DNA of 64,000 nucleotides, taken from contig NZ_JALBWV010000018.1 in assembly GCF_022678645.1 (NCBI RefSeq), positions 1 to 64,000 on the forward strand, in the 5' to 3' direction. This document shows positions 7,366 to 16,517 of this stretch, piece after piece. This stretch comes from Saccharopolyspora soli. Its GTDB lineage: Bacteria > Actinomycetota > Actinomycetes > Mycobacteriales > Pseudonocardiaceae. The notes under the pieces are model-generated. The model searched no databases and was not told the DNA's origin. It saw nothing but the letters and a program-made list of their open reading frames with translations. A program made the translations under genes and the position numbers. Position 1 is the stretch's first letter. Each line of letters starts with the position of its first letter.

Positions 7366-8721
7366 GCGCTGACGATCTCCGGGTTGGCGGTGCTGTGCCT
7401 GTTGACGGCGCTGACGTTGGCGCTGGGTTATGCGAACAAGGCTCGTTGCACCGGTCCGGATTTCGACGAGCAGGGGCGGTCGGAACCGGCCTACCAGGAA
7501 CGGGCCTACGGCGACGTGTGCTACTCCGACATCCAGAACCTGTGGATCGGCCGGGACATCGACCGGCACGTGTTCCCCTACGTGCACGGGGGGATTCGGG
7601 CTGACGGGACGTTGTACGGCGGGGTGGTCGAGTACCCGGTGCTGACCGGGGTGCTGATCTGGGTGGGGGCGTTGTTCGCCCACACCGATGCGGGTTTTCT
7701 CGCCGCGTCGGCGTTGTTGATGGCTCCGTTCGGGTTGGCCGTCGCGTGGTGGTTGGGCAGGTTGAGCGGGTGGCGGGCGTTGTTGTGGGCGCTCAGCCCG
7801 CCGTTGGTGTGGTATGCGTTCCACAACTGGGATCTGCCCGTCGTGGCGTGTTCGGTGGCGGCGGTGTTCGTGGTGCACCGGTGGACGTCGGTGTCGTTGC
7901 GGCGTCGGGCGACGGTGGCCGCGGTGTTGTTGGGCGCGGGTTTCGCGCTGAAGCTGTATCCGGCGCTTTTCGTGCTACCGCTGGCGTTGTACGTGCTGAC
8001 CAGCGGCCGGGGGCGGCTGGATGTGCGGGGCGCGGTGCAGGTCGTGGGTGCGGCAGTCGCTACGGCGGTGGCGGTGAACGTGCCGTTCGCGCTGGCCGGG
8101 TTCGGCGGTTGGTTGGCGTCGTTCGAGTTCCAGTCCCGGCGGCAGGTGGACATCAGCACGAATTCGGTCTGGTACTGGGGTTTTCGGCATTGGACCGACT
8201 CCGAGGGGTTCCAGTCGGCGATGGGCGTGGTGTCGCCGCTGCTGATGCTGGTGGCGTTCGCGATCGCCTGCGGCGTGGGCTGGTTGCGCTACGAGCGCAC
8301 CGGGAGCTATCCGTGGGTCCAGGTGTCGGCGGCGATGCTGTGCGGCTTCCTGCTGTTGCACAAGGTGCATTCGCCGCAGTACACGCTGTGGTTGTTGCCG
8401 ATGTTCGTGCTGGTGTCGGTGCGCTGGGGTTGGATCGCGGCGTACCTGGTGGCGGACGCGGCGATGGGCATCAGCATCTTCCGCTGGTTCTACTTGAACA
8501 TGACCGGTGAGCCCAGCGGGATCCACGACGGTTTCACCGCGCAGGCGTTGATGATCGGGGTGTGGGGCCGGGCCGCGCTGCTGGTCGGCCTGTTCATCGC
8601 GTTCCTCGCGGCCCGGTCCACTGTGGATGATGTCAGGTCCGGTACATCAAGCGGCGCAGCACGTGCTCTGCCGGACCTCGTCGATCGCGACGTTCGAACC
8701 AGTACGCTCCGGCGACCGTGA
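7324..8721 (+). CDS. GT87/DUF2029-like polytopic membrane glycosyltransferase
   Basis: 465 residues from GTG 7324, overlapping the nfo stop. About ten hydrophobic helices. After the first comes a Cys-containing outer loop (C-T-G-P-D-F-D) and the motif V-E-Y-P-V-L-T-G, typical of the GT-C fold, where the early-loop acidic residue is catalytic. Also H-N-W-D-L and L-H-K-V-H-S-P-Q-Y. Such enzymes transfer mannose or arabinose from polyprenyl-phosphate donors outside the membrane; donor and acceptor are unknown here. A DUF2029-type gene also sits by the rpsF cluster in mycobacteria, so the neighbourhood is conserved. The last 89 nt overlap the opposing DUF418 gene. Confidence 0.8.
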   Translation: MSANGRSSGRNRSRALTISGLAVLCLLTALTLALGYANKARCTGPDFDEQGRSEPAYQERAYGDVCYSDIQNLWIGRDIDRHVFPYVHGGIRADGTLYGGVVEYPVLTGVLIWVGALFAHTDAGFLAASALLMAPFGLAVAWWLGRLSGWRALLWALSPPLVWYAFHNWDLPVVACSVAAVFVVHRWTSVSLRRRATVAAVLLGAGFALKLYPALFVLPLALYVLTSGRGRLDVRGAVQVVGAAVATAVAVNVPFALAGFGGWLASFEFQSRRQVDISTNSVWYWGFRHWTDSEGFQSAMGVVSPLLMLVAFAIACGVGWLRYERTGSYPWVQVSAAMLCGFLLLHKVHSPQYTLWLLPMFVLVSVRWGWIAAYLVADAAMGISIFRWFYLNMTGEPSGIHDGFTAQALMIGVWGRAALLVGLFIAFLAARSTVDDVRSGTSSGAARALPDLVDRDVRTSTLRRP

Positions 8722-9826
8722 TCAGCCACAGCCCGGTGGCGAAGCAGGCCATGGTCGCGTTGGTCAGGTGTGCGCCGAGGCCGAGACCCCAGGCGGCCAG
8801 CACCGGGGCCATGATCACCGAATGGGTCAGGTAGCAGGACAGCGAGCGCTTGCCCACCGCGCTGACCGCCACGATCGCCCGCGATGGCTTGGCGCGTCGG
8901 GATGTCCGGTTGGCGAGCAGGCCGAACAGCGCGACGTAGCCGAGTCCGCCTGCTAGTCCGGTCGGCCATTGCATCGCCCACAGGGCGGCTTCGTTCACCT
9001 CGGGCAGGGCGCCGACCTGGGACAGGGCTGCGGGCAGGCTGCCCAGCCAGCAGGTGGTGATGCCGATGATCGCGGTGCGGCGCAGCAGTGGCAGGTGCCG
9101 GTGCGGTTCTTCGAGGATTCTTCGGCGGGCGGCCCAGGTCCCGAGCAGCATCGCGACCGGGGCGGTGATGCCGAACGTGGTCAGGCCGGTCAGCACCAGC
9201 CACGTGGCGAGTCTTGAGATGCCCGCGACGAGGTAGTTCTCGTCGGCTGCGCCCGTCGCGTTCGCTGGTGTCGGCCCTATCGCGGCGGGGTCGGCGGGGG
9301 CGAACGCGAAGGCGATTCCGCTGATCAGCAGCAGGGCGAGGAGGGCGGCACCGATCGCGCTCCAGGTGAGCAGGGTGCGATCGCTGCGGCGGAGCAGGAG
9401 CGCGCCGATGACGAGGCTGATCACGCCGTAGGCGCCGAGCACGTCGGTGGCGAGCAGGAGCGCGGCGTGCGCGAAGCCGAAGGCGAGCAGCCAGCGGCTT
9501 CGGCGGCGCAGCAGCACGACGGCGTGCCGTTCGCTGGTTCCGGCTTCGATCTGCCGTCGGAACAGCTGCGTCATCCCGTAGCCGAACAGGAACGCGAACA
9601 GCGGATACACCCGCATGTCGAGCACCAGGAGTTGCACGAACTGCACGGCGCTGTCGATCGGGGTCGCCGCAGCGGGGTATTGGCCGGGCCCGCCGTAGTC
9701 GGCGGCCCACAGGAAGAACGTCGTGTTGGACAGCACGATGAGCAGCAGCATCAGGCCGCGGGCGAGGTCGGGTGCGAGGGCGCGTTCGGTGGCTCGCACC
9801 GGTCCGCGGGTCGTCAGGGTTGGCAT
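8633..9826 (-). CDS. DUF418 family membrane protein
   Basis: 397 residues from ATG 9826. An N-terminal D-L-A-R-G-L-M-L-L-L-I-V-L-S-N, then around ten membrane segments, and a C-terminal DUF418 region (G-K-R-S-L-S-C-Y-L-T-H-S and [17 protein letters not shown]). Known relatives such as YeiB are uncharacterised inner-membrane proteins, often suggested to be transporters. It is divergent from a tetR gene with operators in between, so it is the likely regulated target. Confidence 0.85.
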   Translation of the reverse strand: MPTLTTRGPVRATERALAPDLARGLMLLLIVLSNTTFFLWAADYGGPGQYPAAATPIDSAVQFVQLLVLDMRVYPLFAFLFGYGMTQLFRRQIEAGTSERHAVVLLRRRSRWLLAFGFAHAALLLATDVLGAYGVISLVIGALLLRRSDRTLLTWSAIGAALLALLLISGIAFAFAPADPAAIGPTPANATGAADENYLVAGISRLATWLVLTGLTTFGITAPVAMLLGTWAARRRILEEPHRHLPLLRRTAIIGITTCWLGSLPAALSQVGALPEVNEAALWAMQWPTGLAGGLGYVALFGLLANRTSRRAKPSRAIVAVSAVGKRSLSCYLTHSVIMAPVLAAWGLGLGAHLTNATMACFATGLWLITVAGAYWFERRDRRGPAEHVLRRLMYRT

Positions 9827-9847
9827 CGGTCCCCCCAGTGGCGCCGG

Positions 9848-9895
9848 ATAACTCCGAACATCATTCGGAGTTATCCGAACAGTATTCGGAGTTAT
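9848..9895. promoter_or_regulatory. Overlapping palindromic operators between the DUF418 gene and tetR
   Basis: ATAACTCCGAA-CATCA-TTCGGAGTTAT is a perfect 11-5-11 palindrome (9848-9874). A second arm TTCGGAGTTAT follows at 9885-9895, with CCGAA five nt before it, giving a second overlapping site with the same spacing. Position between divergent genes and the form both fit a TetR operator. Confidence 0.75.
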
Positions 9896-9909
9896 AGGCT
9901 GAGCGCAAC

Positions 9910-10650
9910 ATGTCGACCGATGAAACTGATCCGTCCCGCGCCCTCGCACTGCTCTGGGGCGTCCGGGACCGCCCGCGACGCGGCCCGCGCCCCGCGCTGG
10001 ACGTCGACCGCATCGTGCGCGCGGCGATCGACATCGCCGACCGCGAGGGCGTCACAGCGCTGTCGATGCGCCGCGTCGCGACGGAACTCGGCGTGGGCAC
10101 CGCGTCGCTGTACACCTACGTGCCGGGGCGGGCCGAGCTGATCGCGCTGATGCTCGACGCGGTCGCGGGATACTCCAGCCTGCCGCACACGCTGCCGGGC
10201 GACTGGCGGGCGAAGTTCCAGACCTGGGCGCGGGAGGACTGGGCGGAGTTCCACCGGCACCCGTGGGTGCTGCAGGTGGTCTCCGGCCGGGTGCTGCCGG
10301 GTCCGAACCTGCTGGCCTGGTACGACTCGACGCTTCGGGTGCTGGCCGAAACCGGGCTGTCGGAGCAGGAGAAACTCGCGGTCATCGAGACGTTGGACGG
10401 CTTCGTCCGCGGCACCGCGTGGACCAGCGTGGACCGGGGTGCGGGCGACACCGCCTGGGCGGCCAAGCGCGACGAGGCGCTGGCGGAGCTGGTGAACTTC
10501 GACGACTACCCAGCCCTGGCCCGAGCCCTGCTCGCGGGTGCCGACCCGTCCGCCGCCGAAACCTTCGAACTGGGCCTGCAACGCGTCCTCGACGGCATAG
10601 CAACCCTGATCGACGCCCGAGCCCCGTCGCGGGGTGCAGAGACAGGGTGA
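9910..10650 (+). CDS. TetR family transcriptional regulator
   Basis: 246 residues. N-terminal HTH (A-A-I-D-I-A-D-R-E-G-V-T-A-L-S-M-R-R-V-A and G-V-G-T-A-S-L-Y-T-Y-V) at about 35-85, then an all-helical TetR_C-type ligand domain (W-A-R-E-D-W-A-E-F-H-R-H-P-W). It probably represses itself and the divergent DUF418 gene through the palindromes 15-60 nt upstream. The ligand is unknown. The TGA stop lies at the base of the next hairpin. Confidence 0.93.
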   Translation: MSTDETDPSRALALLWGVRDRPRRGPRPALDVDRIVRAAIDIADREGVTALSMRRVATELGVGTASLYTYVPGRAELIALMLDAVAGYSSLPHTLPGDWRAKFQTWAREDWAEFHRHPWVLQVVSGRVLPGPNLLAWYDSTLRVLAETGLSEQEKLAVIETLDGFVRGTAWTSVDRGAGDTAWAAKRDEALAELVNFDDYPALARALLAGADPSAAETFELGLQRVLDGIATLIDARAPSRGAETG

Positions 10651-10694
10651 GGGGCACCCTTTACCAACTTACTTGGTGAAGGGTGCCCCTCACC
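10646..10694. terminator. Terminator-like hairpin family A, copy 1
   Basis: Arms 10646-10667 and 10673-10694 pair over 22 bp with a single G-T wobble and a CTTAC loop; the core reads GGGGCACCCTTTACC. It starts within the tetR stop and lies between convergent genes, so it can terminate both transcripts. Related hairpins are at 25876 and 61358. Confidence 0.75.
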
Positions 10695-10711
10695 CCTCAC
10701 TCGAATGGGGC

Positions 10712-10753
10712 CGTGAGTGCCTAGCCGGGCTGGAGCCCGGTTTCGCACTCACG
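10712..10753. repeat. Palindrome family B, copy 2
   Basis: CGTGAGTGC ... GCACTCACG outer arms with an inner CCGGGC-tgga-GCCCGG stem. Read on the minus strand it supplies the TCG-TGA end of the WYL regulator gene (stop 10751-10749). Confidence 0.65.
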
Positions 10754-11714
10754 ACGCGTAGCGGGTTGCCAGGGCCGTGACGGTTTCGGCGACGGCCGAA
10801 CGGAGTTCGGCTGGAGCGAGGACTTCGGCTTCCGCTCCGAGGCGGAGCAGGTCGCAGACCGCGACCTGCTGGTGCTCGACCGGTAGGTCGACCTGCACCC
10901 AGCCGTTTTCGTCCGGCGGTCCGGCTTCCGCGAGGGCTCGGGCGCCTTTCGCGCCGAACTGCGCGGGCAGCAATCGCTGGGCGCGCGGCGAGATCCGCAG
11001 TCGAGCGGTTCCGCGCAGCATCGCTGCTTCCATCCGGCGGGCCGCTTCGGCCCAGCTGGTGGCGAGGTCGAAACCGGCTGGTCGGGTGAAGGATTCCGGG
11101 GTGACCCGCACGCTGCGGAACCGGGAGATCCGGTAGGTGCGGACCGCTTCTTCGGCCTGCGCGACCAGGTACCAGATCCCTCCTTTCAGGACGACGCCCA
11201 GCGGGTGTAGTTCCCGGTGCACTTCGCCTTTCCAGCGGCGGTAGTGCGCACGCAGCACGCGTTGTTCCCACACCGCTCGGGCGATTTCGGCAAGGTGCGG
11301 GACCGGATCGGCGTCCCGGAACCAGCCCGGCGCGTCGAGGTGGAAGCGGTCCTGGATGCGTCGCGCGCGTTCGGCCAGGGCGGCAGGCAGGGCGGCTTGG
11401 ACCTTCAGTTGCGCGGTGGTGAGAACCGCGCCAAGACCCAGATCTTCGGCCGGGCCCGGCGCTCCGGCGAGGAACAGCGATCCGGCTTCGGCGTCGGTGA
11501 GTCCGGTCAGGCGGGTGCGGTAGCCGTCCACCAGGCGGTAGCCGCCGTCCGGCCCGCGGTCGGCGCAGACCGGGACGCCCGCCGTGCCGAGGGCCTCGAT
11601 GTCCCGGTAGATCGTGCGGACCGACACCTCCAGTTCCGCGGCGAGTTCGGTCGCCGTCATCCGGCCGCGGTTCTGCAGCAGCAGGAGGACGGCGAGCAGG
11701 CGGTCGGCGCGCAT
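10749..11714 (-). CDS. YafY-type HTH-WYL transcriptional regulator
   Basis: 321 residues: N-terminal DeoR-like winged helix (M-R-A-D-R-L-L-A-V-L-L-L-L-Q, V-S-V-R-T-I-Y-R-D-I-E-A-L), a WYL domain with W-Y-L-V-A-Q near residue 180 (G-G-I-W-Y-L) and Y-R-I-S-R-F-R, and a C-terminal WCX region. WYL proteins sense ligands, often nucleic acids or small molecules. Divergent from a DUF3224 gene; the palindrome between them is a likely operator. Confidence 0.92.
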   Translation of the reverse strand: MRADRLLAVLLLLQNRGRMTATELAAELEVSVRTIYRDIEALGTAGVPVCADRGPDGGYRLVDGYRTRLTGLTDAEAGSLFLAGAPGPAEDLGLGAVLTTAQLKVQAALPAALAERARRIQDRFHLDAPGWFRDADPVPHLAEIARAVWEQRVLRAHYRRWKGEVHRELHPLGVVLKGGIWYLVAQAEEAVRTYRISRFRSVRVTPESFTRPAGFDLATSWAEAARRMEAAMLRGTARLRISPRAQRLLPAQFGAKGARALAEAGPPDENGWVQVDLPVEHQQVAVCDLLRLGAEAEVLAPAELRSAVAETVTALATRYAS

Positions 11715-11732
11715 GGCGCGGATTTTGCCCGC

Positions 11733-11759
11733 GGTACCTGACAGGAGGTGTCAGCTACC
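11733..11759. promoter_or_regulatory. Palindrome between the WYL regulator and the DUF3224 gene
   Basis: GGTACCTGACA-GGAGG-TGTCAGCTACC; the arms agree at 10 of 11 positions with a 5-nt centre. Being centred between divergent starts suggests an operator for the WYL regulator. Confidence 0.6.
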
Positions 11760-11797
11760 GCATCCAGGCTGGTCGCAAAACGATCGAAAGGACGTCC

Positions 11798-12205
11798 ATG
11801 AGCACGCAGACCACCGGGAGCTTCATCGTCGCCAGCTGGGACGAGAGCGTCGTCGGCGACGCCGAGCGGTATCCGAAGCTCGCCCACGCCGCGATCACCA
11901 ACACCTTCTCCGGCGGCATCGAAGCTGCCGAGGTCCGCTGCGAGTACACCCTCGTCTACCGCACCGAACTGACCGGGTCGTTCACCGGCATGCAGTTGCT
12001 CAGCGGGACGATCAGCGGGCGCAAGGGGAGTTTCGCCGTCGAAGAACGCGGCTGGTTCGGGGCGGACGGTTTGATCCACGGCACCTTCGAGGTGGTGGCG
12101 GGCTCGGCGACCGACGAGCTGTCCGGGCTTAGCGGCACCGGCCGCTACACCACCAAGCACGGCGAATCCGCGGTGCCCTACACCTTCGACTACGACCTGG
12201 ACTGA
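11798..12205 (+). CDS. DUF3224 domain protein
   Basis: 135 residues, all-beta, with repeated G-x-F and G-S-F strands (T-G-S-F-I-V-A-S-W-D, F-S-G-G-I-E-A, G-T-I-S-G-R-K-G-S-F, L-S-G-L-S-G-T-G-R-Y). This is the allene-oxide-cyclase-like barrel known as DUF3224. The function is unknown. ATG preceded by AAAGGA. Probably controlled by the divergent WYL regulator. The following 160 nt hold no recognisable gene. Confidence 0.85.
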   Translation: MSTQTTGSFIVASWDESVVGDAERYPKLAHAAITNTFSGGIEAAEVRCEYTLVYRTELTGSFTGMQLLSGTISGRKGSFAVEERGWFGADGLIHGTFEVVAGSATDELSGLSGTGRYTTKHGESAVPYTFDYDLD

Positions 12206-12368
12206 CGATTCGTCCACATAGGACTCGGACGGTTGAGCTGTCTTGTGGGTGGAGAGCGGAACGCCGGACGTCGCCGCGGCTACCCCGATTCCCGCGCCCG
12301 TCGTTGCGGCGCCGCCCAAAGCCGGGGCCACCGCTGCGATTGAACGGTGGCCTCGGCCGGGAGGTGCG

Positions 12369-14213
12369 TCAGAAGGCGGACTCGTCCAGTTCCATCAGGG
12401 AGTTGTCGGTCGCCTCGATGATCTTGCGGCGACCGGTGAGCTCCGGCAGCACGTTCTTGGCGAAGAACCGGGCCGCCGCGACCTTGCCCTGGTAGAACGG
12501 CTGGTCCTTGGCGGACGCACCGGCGTCCAGCGCGGCGAGGGCGGTCTCGGCCTGCCGCAGCAGCAGCCAGCCGATCAGCAGGTCGCCCATGCTCAGCAGG
12601 AACGAGACCGCGTGCTGGCCGACCTTGTAGATGTTCTTGACGTCCTCCTGCGCGGAGGTCAGGAACTCGATCAGCGTGCCCACCATGCTCTGGGCGTCCT
12701 GCAACGCGCGGGCGACCAGCGCGCGCTCCTCCTTGAGCCGCTCGTCGGCGCTTTCGGCTTCCAGCGTCGCCTGGATCTCGGCCGCGACTTGGCCGAGGGC
12801 CGCGCCGTTGTTGCGGACGATCTTGCGGAAGAAGAAGTCCTGGGCCTGGATCGCGGTGGTGCCCTCGTACAGGCTGTCGATCTTGGCGTCCCGGATGTAC
12901 TGCTCGATCGGGTAGTCCTGCAGGTAGCCGGAGCCGCCCAGGGTCTGCAACGACAGGGTCAGCATCTCGTACGCCCGCTCCGATCCGACGCCCTTGACGA
13001 TCGGCAGCAGCAGGTCGTTGACCTGCTCGGCGGTGCTGAAGTCGGTGCCGTCGTGCTGGCCCTGCGCGACCTGGTCCTGGAAGCTGGCGGTGTAGAGGTA
13101 GACCGCGCGCAGCCCTTCGGCGTATGCCTTCTGCAGCATCAGGATCCGCCGCACGTCGGGGTGGTGGGTGATGGTGACCCGCGGCGCGCTCTTGTCGGTG
13201 GACTTGGTCAGGTCCGCGCCCTGCACCCGTTGCTTGGCGTAGTCCAGCGCGTTGAGGTAGCCGGTGGACAGGGTGCCGATGGCCTTGGTGCCGACCATCA
13301 TCCGGGCGTGCTCGATGACCTGGAACATCTGCGCGATGCCGTCGTGCACCTCGCCGAGCAGCCAGCCCTTGGCCGGGGTGCCGTGCTGGCCGAAGGTCAG
13401 CTCGCAGGTGGCGGAGGCGTTCAGCCCCATCTTGTGCTCGACGTTGGTGACGAAGGCGCCGTTGCGCTCGCCGAGCTCACCGGTGGTGGTGTCGAAGTGG
13501 AACTTCGGCACCAGGAACAGGCTCAGACCCTTGGTACCGGGTTTGGACTCCACGCCGGACCCCTCGGGGCGGGCCAGCACCAGGTGCATGATGTTCTCGG
13601 TCATGTCCTGGTCGCCGGAGGTGATGAACCGCTTGACTCCCTCCAGGTGCCACGAACCGTCCTCCTGCTTGATGGCCTTGGTGCGCCCGGCGCCGACGTC
13701 GGAGCCCGCGTCCGGTTCGGTGAGCACCATGGTGGCGCCCCAGCCGCGCTCGATGATCAGCTCGGCCCAGTGGCGCTGCTCCTCGGTGCCGTTGCGCCAC
13801 AGGATCGTGGCGAAGTTCGGGCCCGTCATGTACATGTACACCGCCGGGTTGGCGCCGAGCATGAGTTCCGCGGCCGACCAGACGACGCTGGGCGGGGTGC
13901 CGTAGCCGCCGAGTTCGTCCGGCAGGCTCAGCCGCCACCACTCGCCGTCCACGACCTGCCGGTAGGACTTCTTGAACGCCTCGGGCAGGGTCACCGAATG
14001 GGTGGCCGGGTCGAACTTGGCGCCCGTGCGGTCGCCCTCGGCGAAGGCTTCCGCCAGCGGGCCGGTGGCCAGCTCGTTGAGTTCGGTCAGCACGCCGCGC
14101 ACGGTGTCTTCGTCGGACTGTTCGAAGGCGCCCCGCCCCAGGCGGTCCTGCACCCGGAAGAGCTCGAACAGGTTGAATTCGAGGTCGCGGACGTTGCTCT
14201 TGTAGTGGCCCAT
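12369..14213 (-). CDS. fadE5: Acyl-CoA dehydrogenase, FadE5 type
   Basis: 614 residues from ATG 14213 ([10 protein letters not shown]). The size and N-terminal extension match the long mycobacterial FadE5 class. FAD- and substrate-binding motifs are present ([19 protein letters not shown]), as is [11 protein letters not shown] with the catalytic-region Glu. It catalyses the first step of fatty acid beta-oxidation with broad chain-length specificity in characterised relatives. Two operator-like palindromes lie upstream. Confidence 0.92.
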   Translation of the reverse strand: MGHYKSNVRDLEFNLFELFRVQDRLGRGAFEQSDEDTVRGVLTELNELATGPLAEAFAEGDRTGAKFDPATHSVTLPEAFKKSYRQVVDGEWWRLSLPDELGGYGTPPSVVWSAAELMLGANPAVYMYMTGPNFATILWRNGTEEQRHWAELIIERGWGATMVLTEPDAGSDVGAGRTKAIKQEDGSWHLEGVKRFITSGDQDMTENIMHLVLARPEGSGVESKPGTKGLSLFLVPKFHFDTTTGELGERNGAFVTNVEHKMGLNASATCELTFGQHGTPAKGWLLGEVHDGIAQMFQVIEHARMMVGTKAIGTLSTGYLNALDYAKQRVQGADLTKSTDKSAPRVTITHHPDVRRILMLQKAYAEGLRAVYLYTASFQDQVAQGQHDGTDFSTAEQVNDLLLPIVKGVGSERAYEMLTLSLQTLGGSGYLQDYPIEQYIRDAKIDSLYEGTTAIQAQDFFFRKIVRNNGAALGQVAAEIQATLEAESADERLKEERALVARALQDAQSMVGTLIEFLTSAQEDVKNIYKVGQHAVSFLLSMGDLLIGWLLLRQAETALAALDAGASAKDQPFYQGKVAAARFFAKNVLPELTGRRKIIEATDNSLMELDESAF

Positions 14214-14260
14214 CGGAGGCTCCCTCTTGCGCGCTGCTGCGGGCGGGCCCGGCTCGGCCC

Positions 14261-14298
14261 TTACTCGTCGGTAACAAGAGAGTATTACCTGGCAGTAA
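14261..14298. promoter_or_regulatory. Twin TTAC-N6-GTAA palindromes upstream of fadE5
   Basis: TTACTCGTCGGTAA (14261-14274) and TTACCTGGCAGTAA (14285-14298), centre-to-centre 24 bp, about 50-85 nt upstream of the fadE5 start. They resemble binding sites of TetR-type fatty-acid regulators, but no such gene is adjacent. The rest of the gap to 14540 shows no gene. Confidence 0.6.
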
Positions 14299-14540
14299 CC
14301 CGTGCCAAGGCGACATTGCGCACCCCGTTGTCGAAACCGGCCACGACCAGGGAATTCGATGCGAAATTCAGCTTGTGGCATAGACCTCCCAAGCGGGCTG
14401 CGCCATCCGAGCCGCAGCAGCCAGCAGTTGCTCTTGAACTGCCAGGCACCGGGTGACCGCGGAAAATCGGCGGCGGATTGTCCGGGCCACCGCCTACAGT
14501 TGCGCTGACATTTCCGGCAAAAACCCCTGCGGAGACCCCG

Positions 14541-15494
14541 ATGGCTGCTGTGCGCGCGGAAGCGTTGGTGAAGACCTTCGGCTCGAACCGCGCGTTGGAC
14601 GGCGTGGACCTGGAGATTCCGTCCGGTCAGGTGCTCGGCCTGCTCGGACCCAACGGCGCGGGCAAGACCACGACCGTGCGGATCCTGACCACCCTGCTCA
14701 AACCCGACTCCGGGCGGGCCTTCGTGGCCGGTCACGACGTGCTCGCCGAGCCGCAGGCGGTGCGGCGCTCGATCGGCCTGTCCGGGCAGTACGCGGCGGT
14801 CGACGAGAACCTCACCGGCTACGAGAACCTCTACATGGTCGGTCGGCTCTACGGCATGTCCCGCGCGGGCGCGACCGCGCGAGCGCGCCAACTGCTGGAC
14901 CGATTCCGGCTGCGGGAGGCCGCCGACCGACCGTCCAAGGGTTACTCCGGTGGCATGCGCCGACGGTTGGACCTGGCCGGTGCGCTGGTCGCCGCGCCAG
15001 CCGTCGTGGTCCTCGACGAGCCGACCACCGGACTGGACCCGCGCGGCCGGATGGACACCTGGAGCGTCATCGGCGAACTCGTCGCCGACGGCACCACCGT
15101 CCTGCTGACCACGCAATACCTGGAGGAGGCCGACCAGTTGGCGGACCGCATCGCGGTGATCGACCGCGGCCGGGTGATCGCCAGCGGCACTGCCGACCAG
15201 CTCAAGACCCAGGTCGGCGGGGAACGTCTGGAACTGGCGGTGCAGGACGCGGCGGACCTGCCGGTGGTGGCGCGGGTGCTCAGCGAGGTCGGGTCCGGAC
15301 CACCGGAGATCGAGGAGCAGTTGCGCAAGGCGCTCGTCGCGGTGGACACCGGGCCGAAGGCGCTCATCGAGGCGCTGCGCAGGTTGGACCTCGAAGGCGT
15401 CGCGGTGCAGGACGTCGCATTGCACCGACCCACCCTGGACGACGTGTTCCTGGGCCTGACCGGTCGCCGCACCGAAGAGGAGGGCCAGCCGTGA
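14541..15494 (+). CDS. ABC transporter ATPase, DrrA-like
   Basis: 317 residues. Walker [10 protein letters not shown] near residue 38, Q-loop [10 protein letters not shown], signature S-G-G-M-R-R-R, Walker [12 protein letters not shown], and the C-terminal extension typical of DrrA-type drug exporters (D-D-V-F-L-G-L-T-G). Start ATG 14541 with GGAG upstream. It drives the membrane partner encoded next, with which it overlaps (GTGA). Confidence 0.93.
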   Translation: MAAVRAEALVKTFGSNRALDGVDLEIPSGQVLGLLGPNGAGKTTTVRILTTLLKPDSGRAFVAGHDVLAEPQAVRRSIGLSGQYAAVDENLTGYENLYMVGRLYGMSRAGATARARQLLDRFRLREAADRPSKGYSGGMRRRLDLAGALVAAPAVVVLDEPTTGLDPRGRMDTWSVIGELVADGTTVLLTTQYLEEADQLADRIAVIDRGRVIASGTADQLKTQVGGERLELAVQDAADLPVVARVLSEVGSGPPEIEEQLRKALVAVDTGPKALIEALRRLDLEGVAVQDVALHRPTLDDVFLGLTGRRTEEEGQP

Positions 15495-16291
15495 CCGTGC
15501 TCGCCGTCAGCATGCGCGACAGCAGCGTCGTCGCGTGGCGGAACCTGATGAACATCAAGCGGAACCCGGACATGCTGCTGTCCAGCACCGCGCAGCCGAT
15601 CATGTTCGTGCTGCTGTTCGCCTACGTCTTCGGCGGCAGCCTGGGCGGCGAGGCGTACCGGGAGTTCCTGATCGCCGGGATCTTCGTGCAGACCGTCGCG
15701 TTCAACAGTGCGTTCACCGTGATCGGGCTGGCCAACGACCTGAACAAGGGGATAGTGGACCGGTTCCGGTCGCTGCCGATGTCGCGGATCGCCGTGCTGC
15801 TGGGCCGCACCTCGTCGGATCTCGTGATCAGCGTGCTGACCGTGGTGATCATGTCGCTGTGCGGGCTGTTCGTGGGCTGGCGGATCCGCGGCAGCCTGCT
15901 CGAAGCGCTGCTGGCCTTCGCCATCCTGCTGCTGTTCTCGTTCGCGATGTCCTGGGTCGGCGCGTTCATCGGGCTGCTCTCGCGCAGTGTCGAGGTGGCG
16001 CAGAGCGCCGGGCTGCTCTGGCTGTTCCCGGTCACCTTCATCTCGTCGGCGTTCGTCCCGGCGGAGTCGATGCCGGGACCGCTGCGCGCCTTCGCCGAGT
16101 GGAACCCGATCACCGTCACCGCCGACGCGCTGCGACAGCTCTACGGCAACCCGCTGCGGGTCACCGGGCCGGTGCCGGACGGCTGGCCCGCGCAGCACGC
16201 GGTGCTGTACTCGATCGCGTCCGCCCTGGTCATCATGGCGATCTTCATGCCATTGGCGGTCGCCCGCTACCGCCGCGTCGCCAGCAGATGA
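15491..16291 (+). CDS. ABC transporter permease, DrrB-like
   Basis: 266 residues, six hydrophobic helices, ABC-2 family; L-P-M-S-R-I-A and the late [12 protein letters not shown] motif match daunorubicin-resistance DrrB proteins. GTG start overlaps the ATPase stop by 4 nt. With its partner it should export a hydrophobic compound; the substrate is unknown. Confidence 0.92.
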   Translation: MTVLAVSMRDSSVVAWRNLMNIKRNPDMLLSSTAQPIMFVLLFAYVFGGSLGGEAYREFLIAGIFVQTVAFNSAFTVIGLANDLNKGIVDRFRSLPMSRIAVLLGRTSSDLVISVLTVVIMSLCGLFVGWRIRGSLLEALLAFAILLLFSFAMSWVGAFIGLLSRSVEVAQSAGLLWLFPVTFISSAFVPAESMPGPLRAFAEWNPITVTADALRQLYGNPLRVTGPVPDGWPAQHAVLYSIASALVIMAIFMPLAVARYRRVASR

Positions 16292-16461
16292 CCCGGCGCC
16301 ATCCGCTGGACGCGGGGCGACGGCGCACATCTGGTGCTCGAACGCGGTGCATCCGGATCGGTGAACACTTCCACGTCGATGCGCGCACGCTGCGGTTCGG
16401 GCGGATTCCCGTGCTGCGGCTGCACTACCGGTTGTGGCGCGTACCGCGGAATTCGGCTTGA
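16288..16461 (+). CDS. Possible 57-residue protein or gene remnant
   Basis: An ATG overlaps the permease stop (ATGA) and opens a frame of 57 Arg-rich codons ending at TGA 16459-16461. The part around R-F-G-R-I-P-V-L-R-L-H-Y-R-L-W-R looks like the tail of a larger protein rather than a complete small one. I do not recognise the family; it could be a decayed gene. Confidence 0.25.
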   Translation: MTRRHPLDAGRRRTSGARTRCIRIGEHFHVDARTLRFGRIPVLRLHYRLWRVPRNSA

Positions 16462-16488
16462 CCCTCACGTTGCGTTAGGCCGCAGGCT
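16458..16488 (+). promoter_or_regulatory. MerR-type promoter and operator of the tipA-like gene
   Basis: CCTCACG-TTG-CGTTAGG (16463-16479) is a near-perfect dyad placed just after a -35-like TTGACC (16458-16463). A 19-bp spacer then leads to CAGGCT, a weak -10. A dyad in an over-long spacer is the hallmark of MerR activation, consistent with autoregulation of the gene starting at 16518. Confidence 0.6.
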
Positions 16489-16517
16489 CGGTGGCGCGGA
16501 GGTGAGGAGGTGAGGAG

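Noticed and set aside
14214-15425. Extension of the fadE5 frame through the ABC transporter genes
   Set aside because: The continuous frame is a shadow. FadE5 has a canonical start at 14213 with a ribosome site, and the opposite strand encodes clear DrrA and DrrB proteins.
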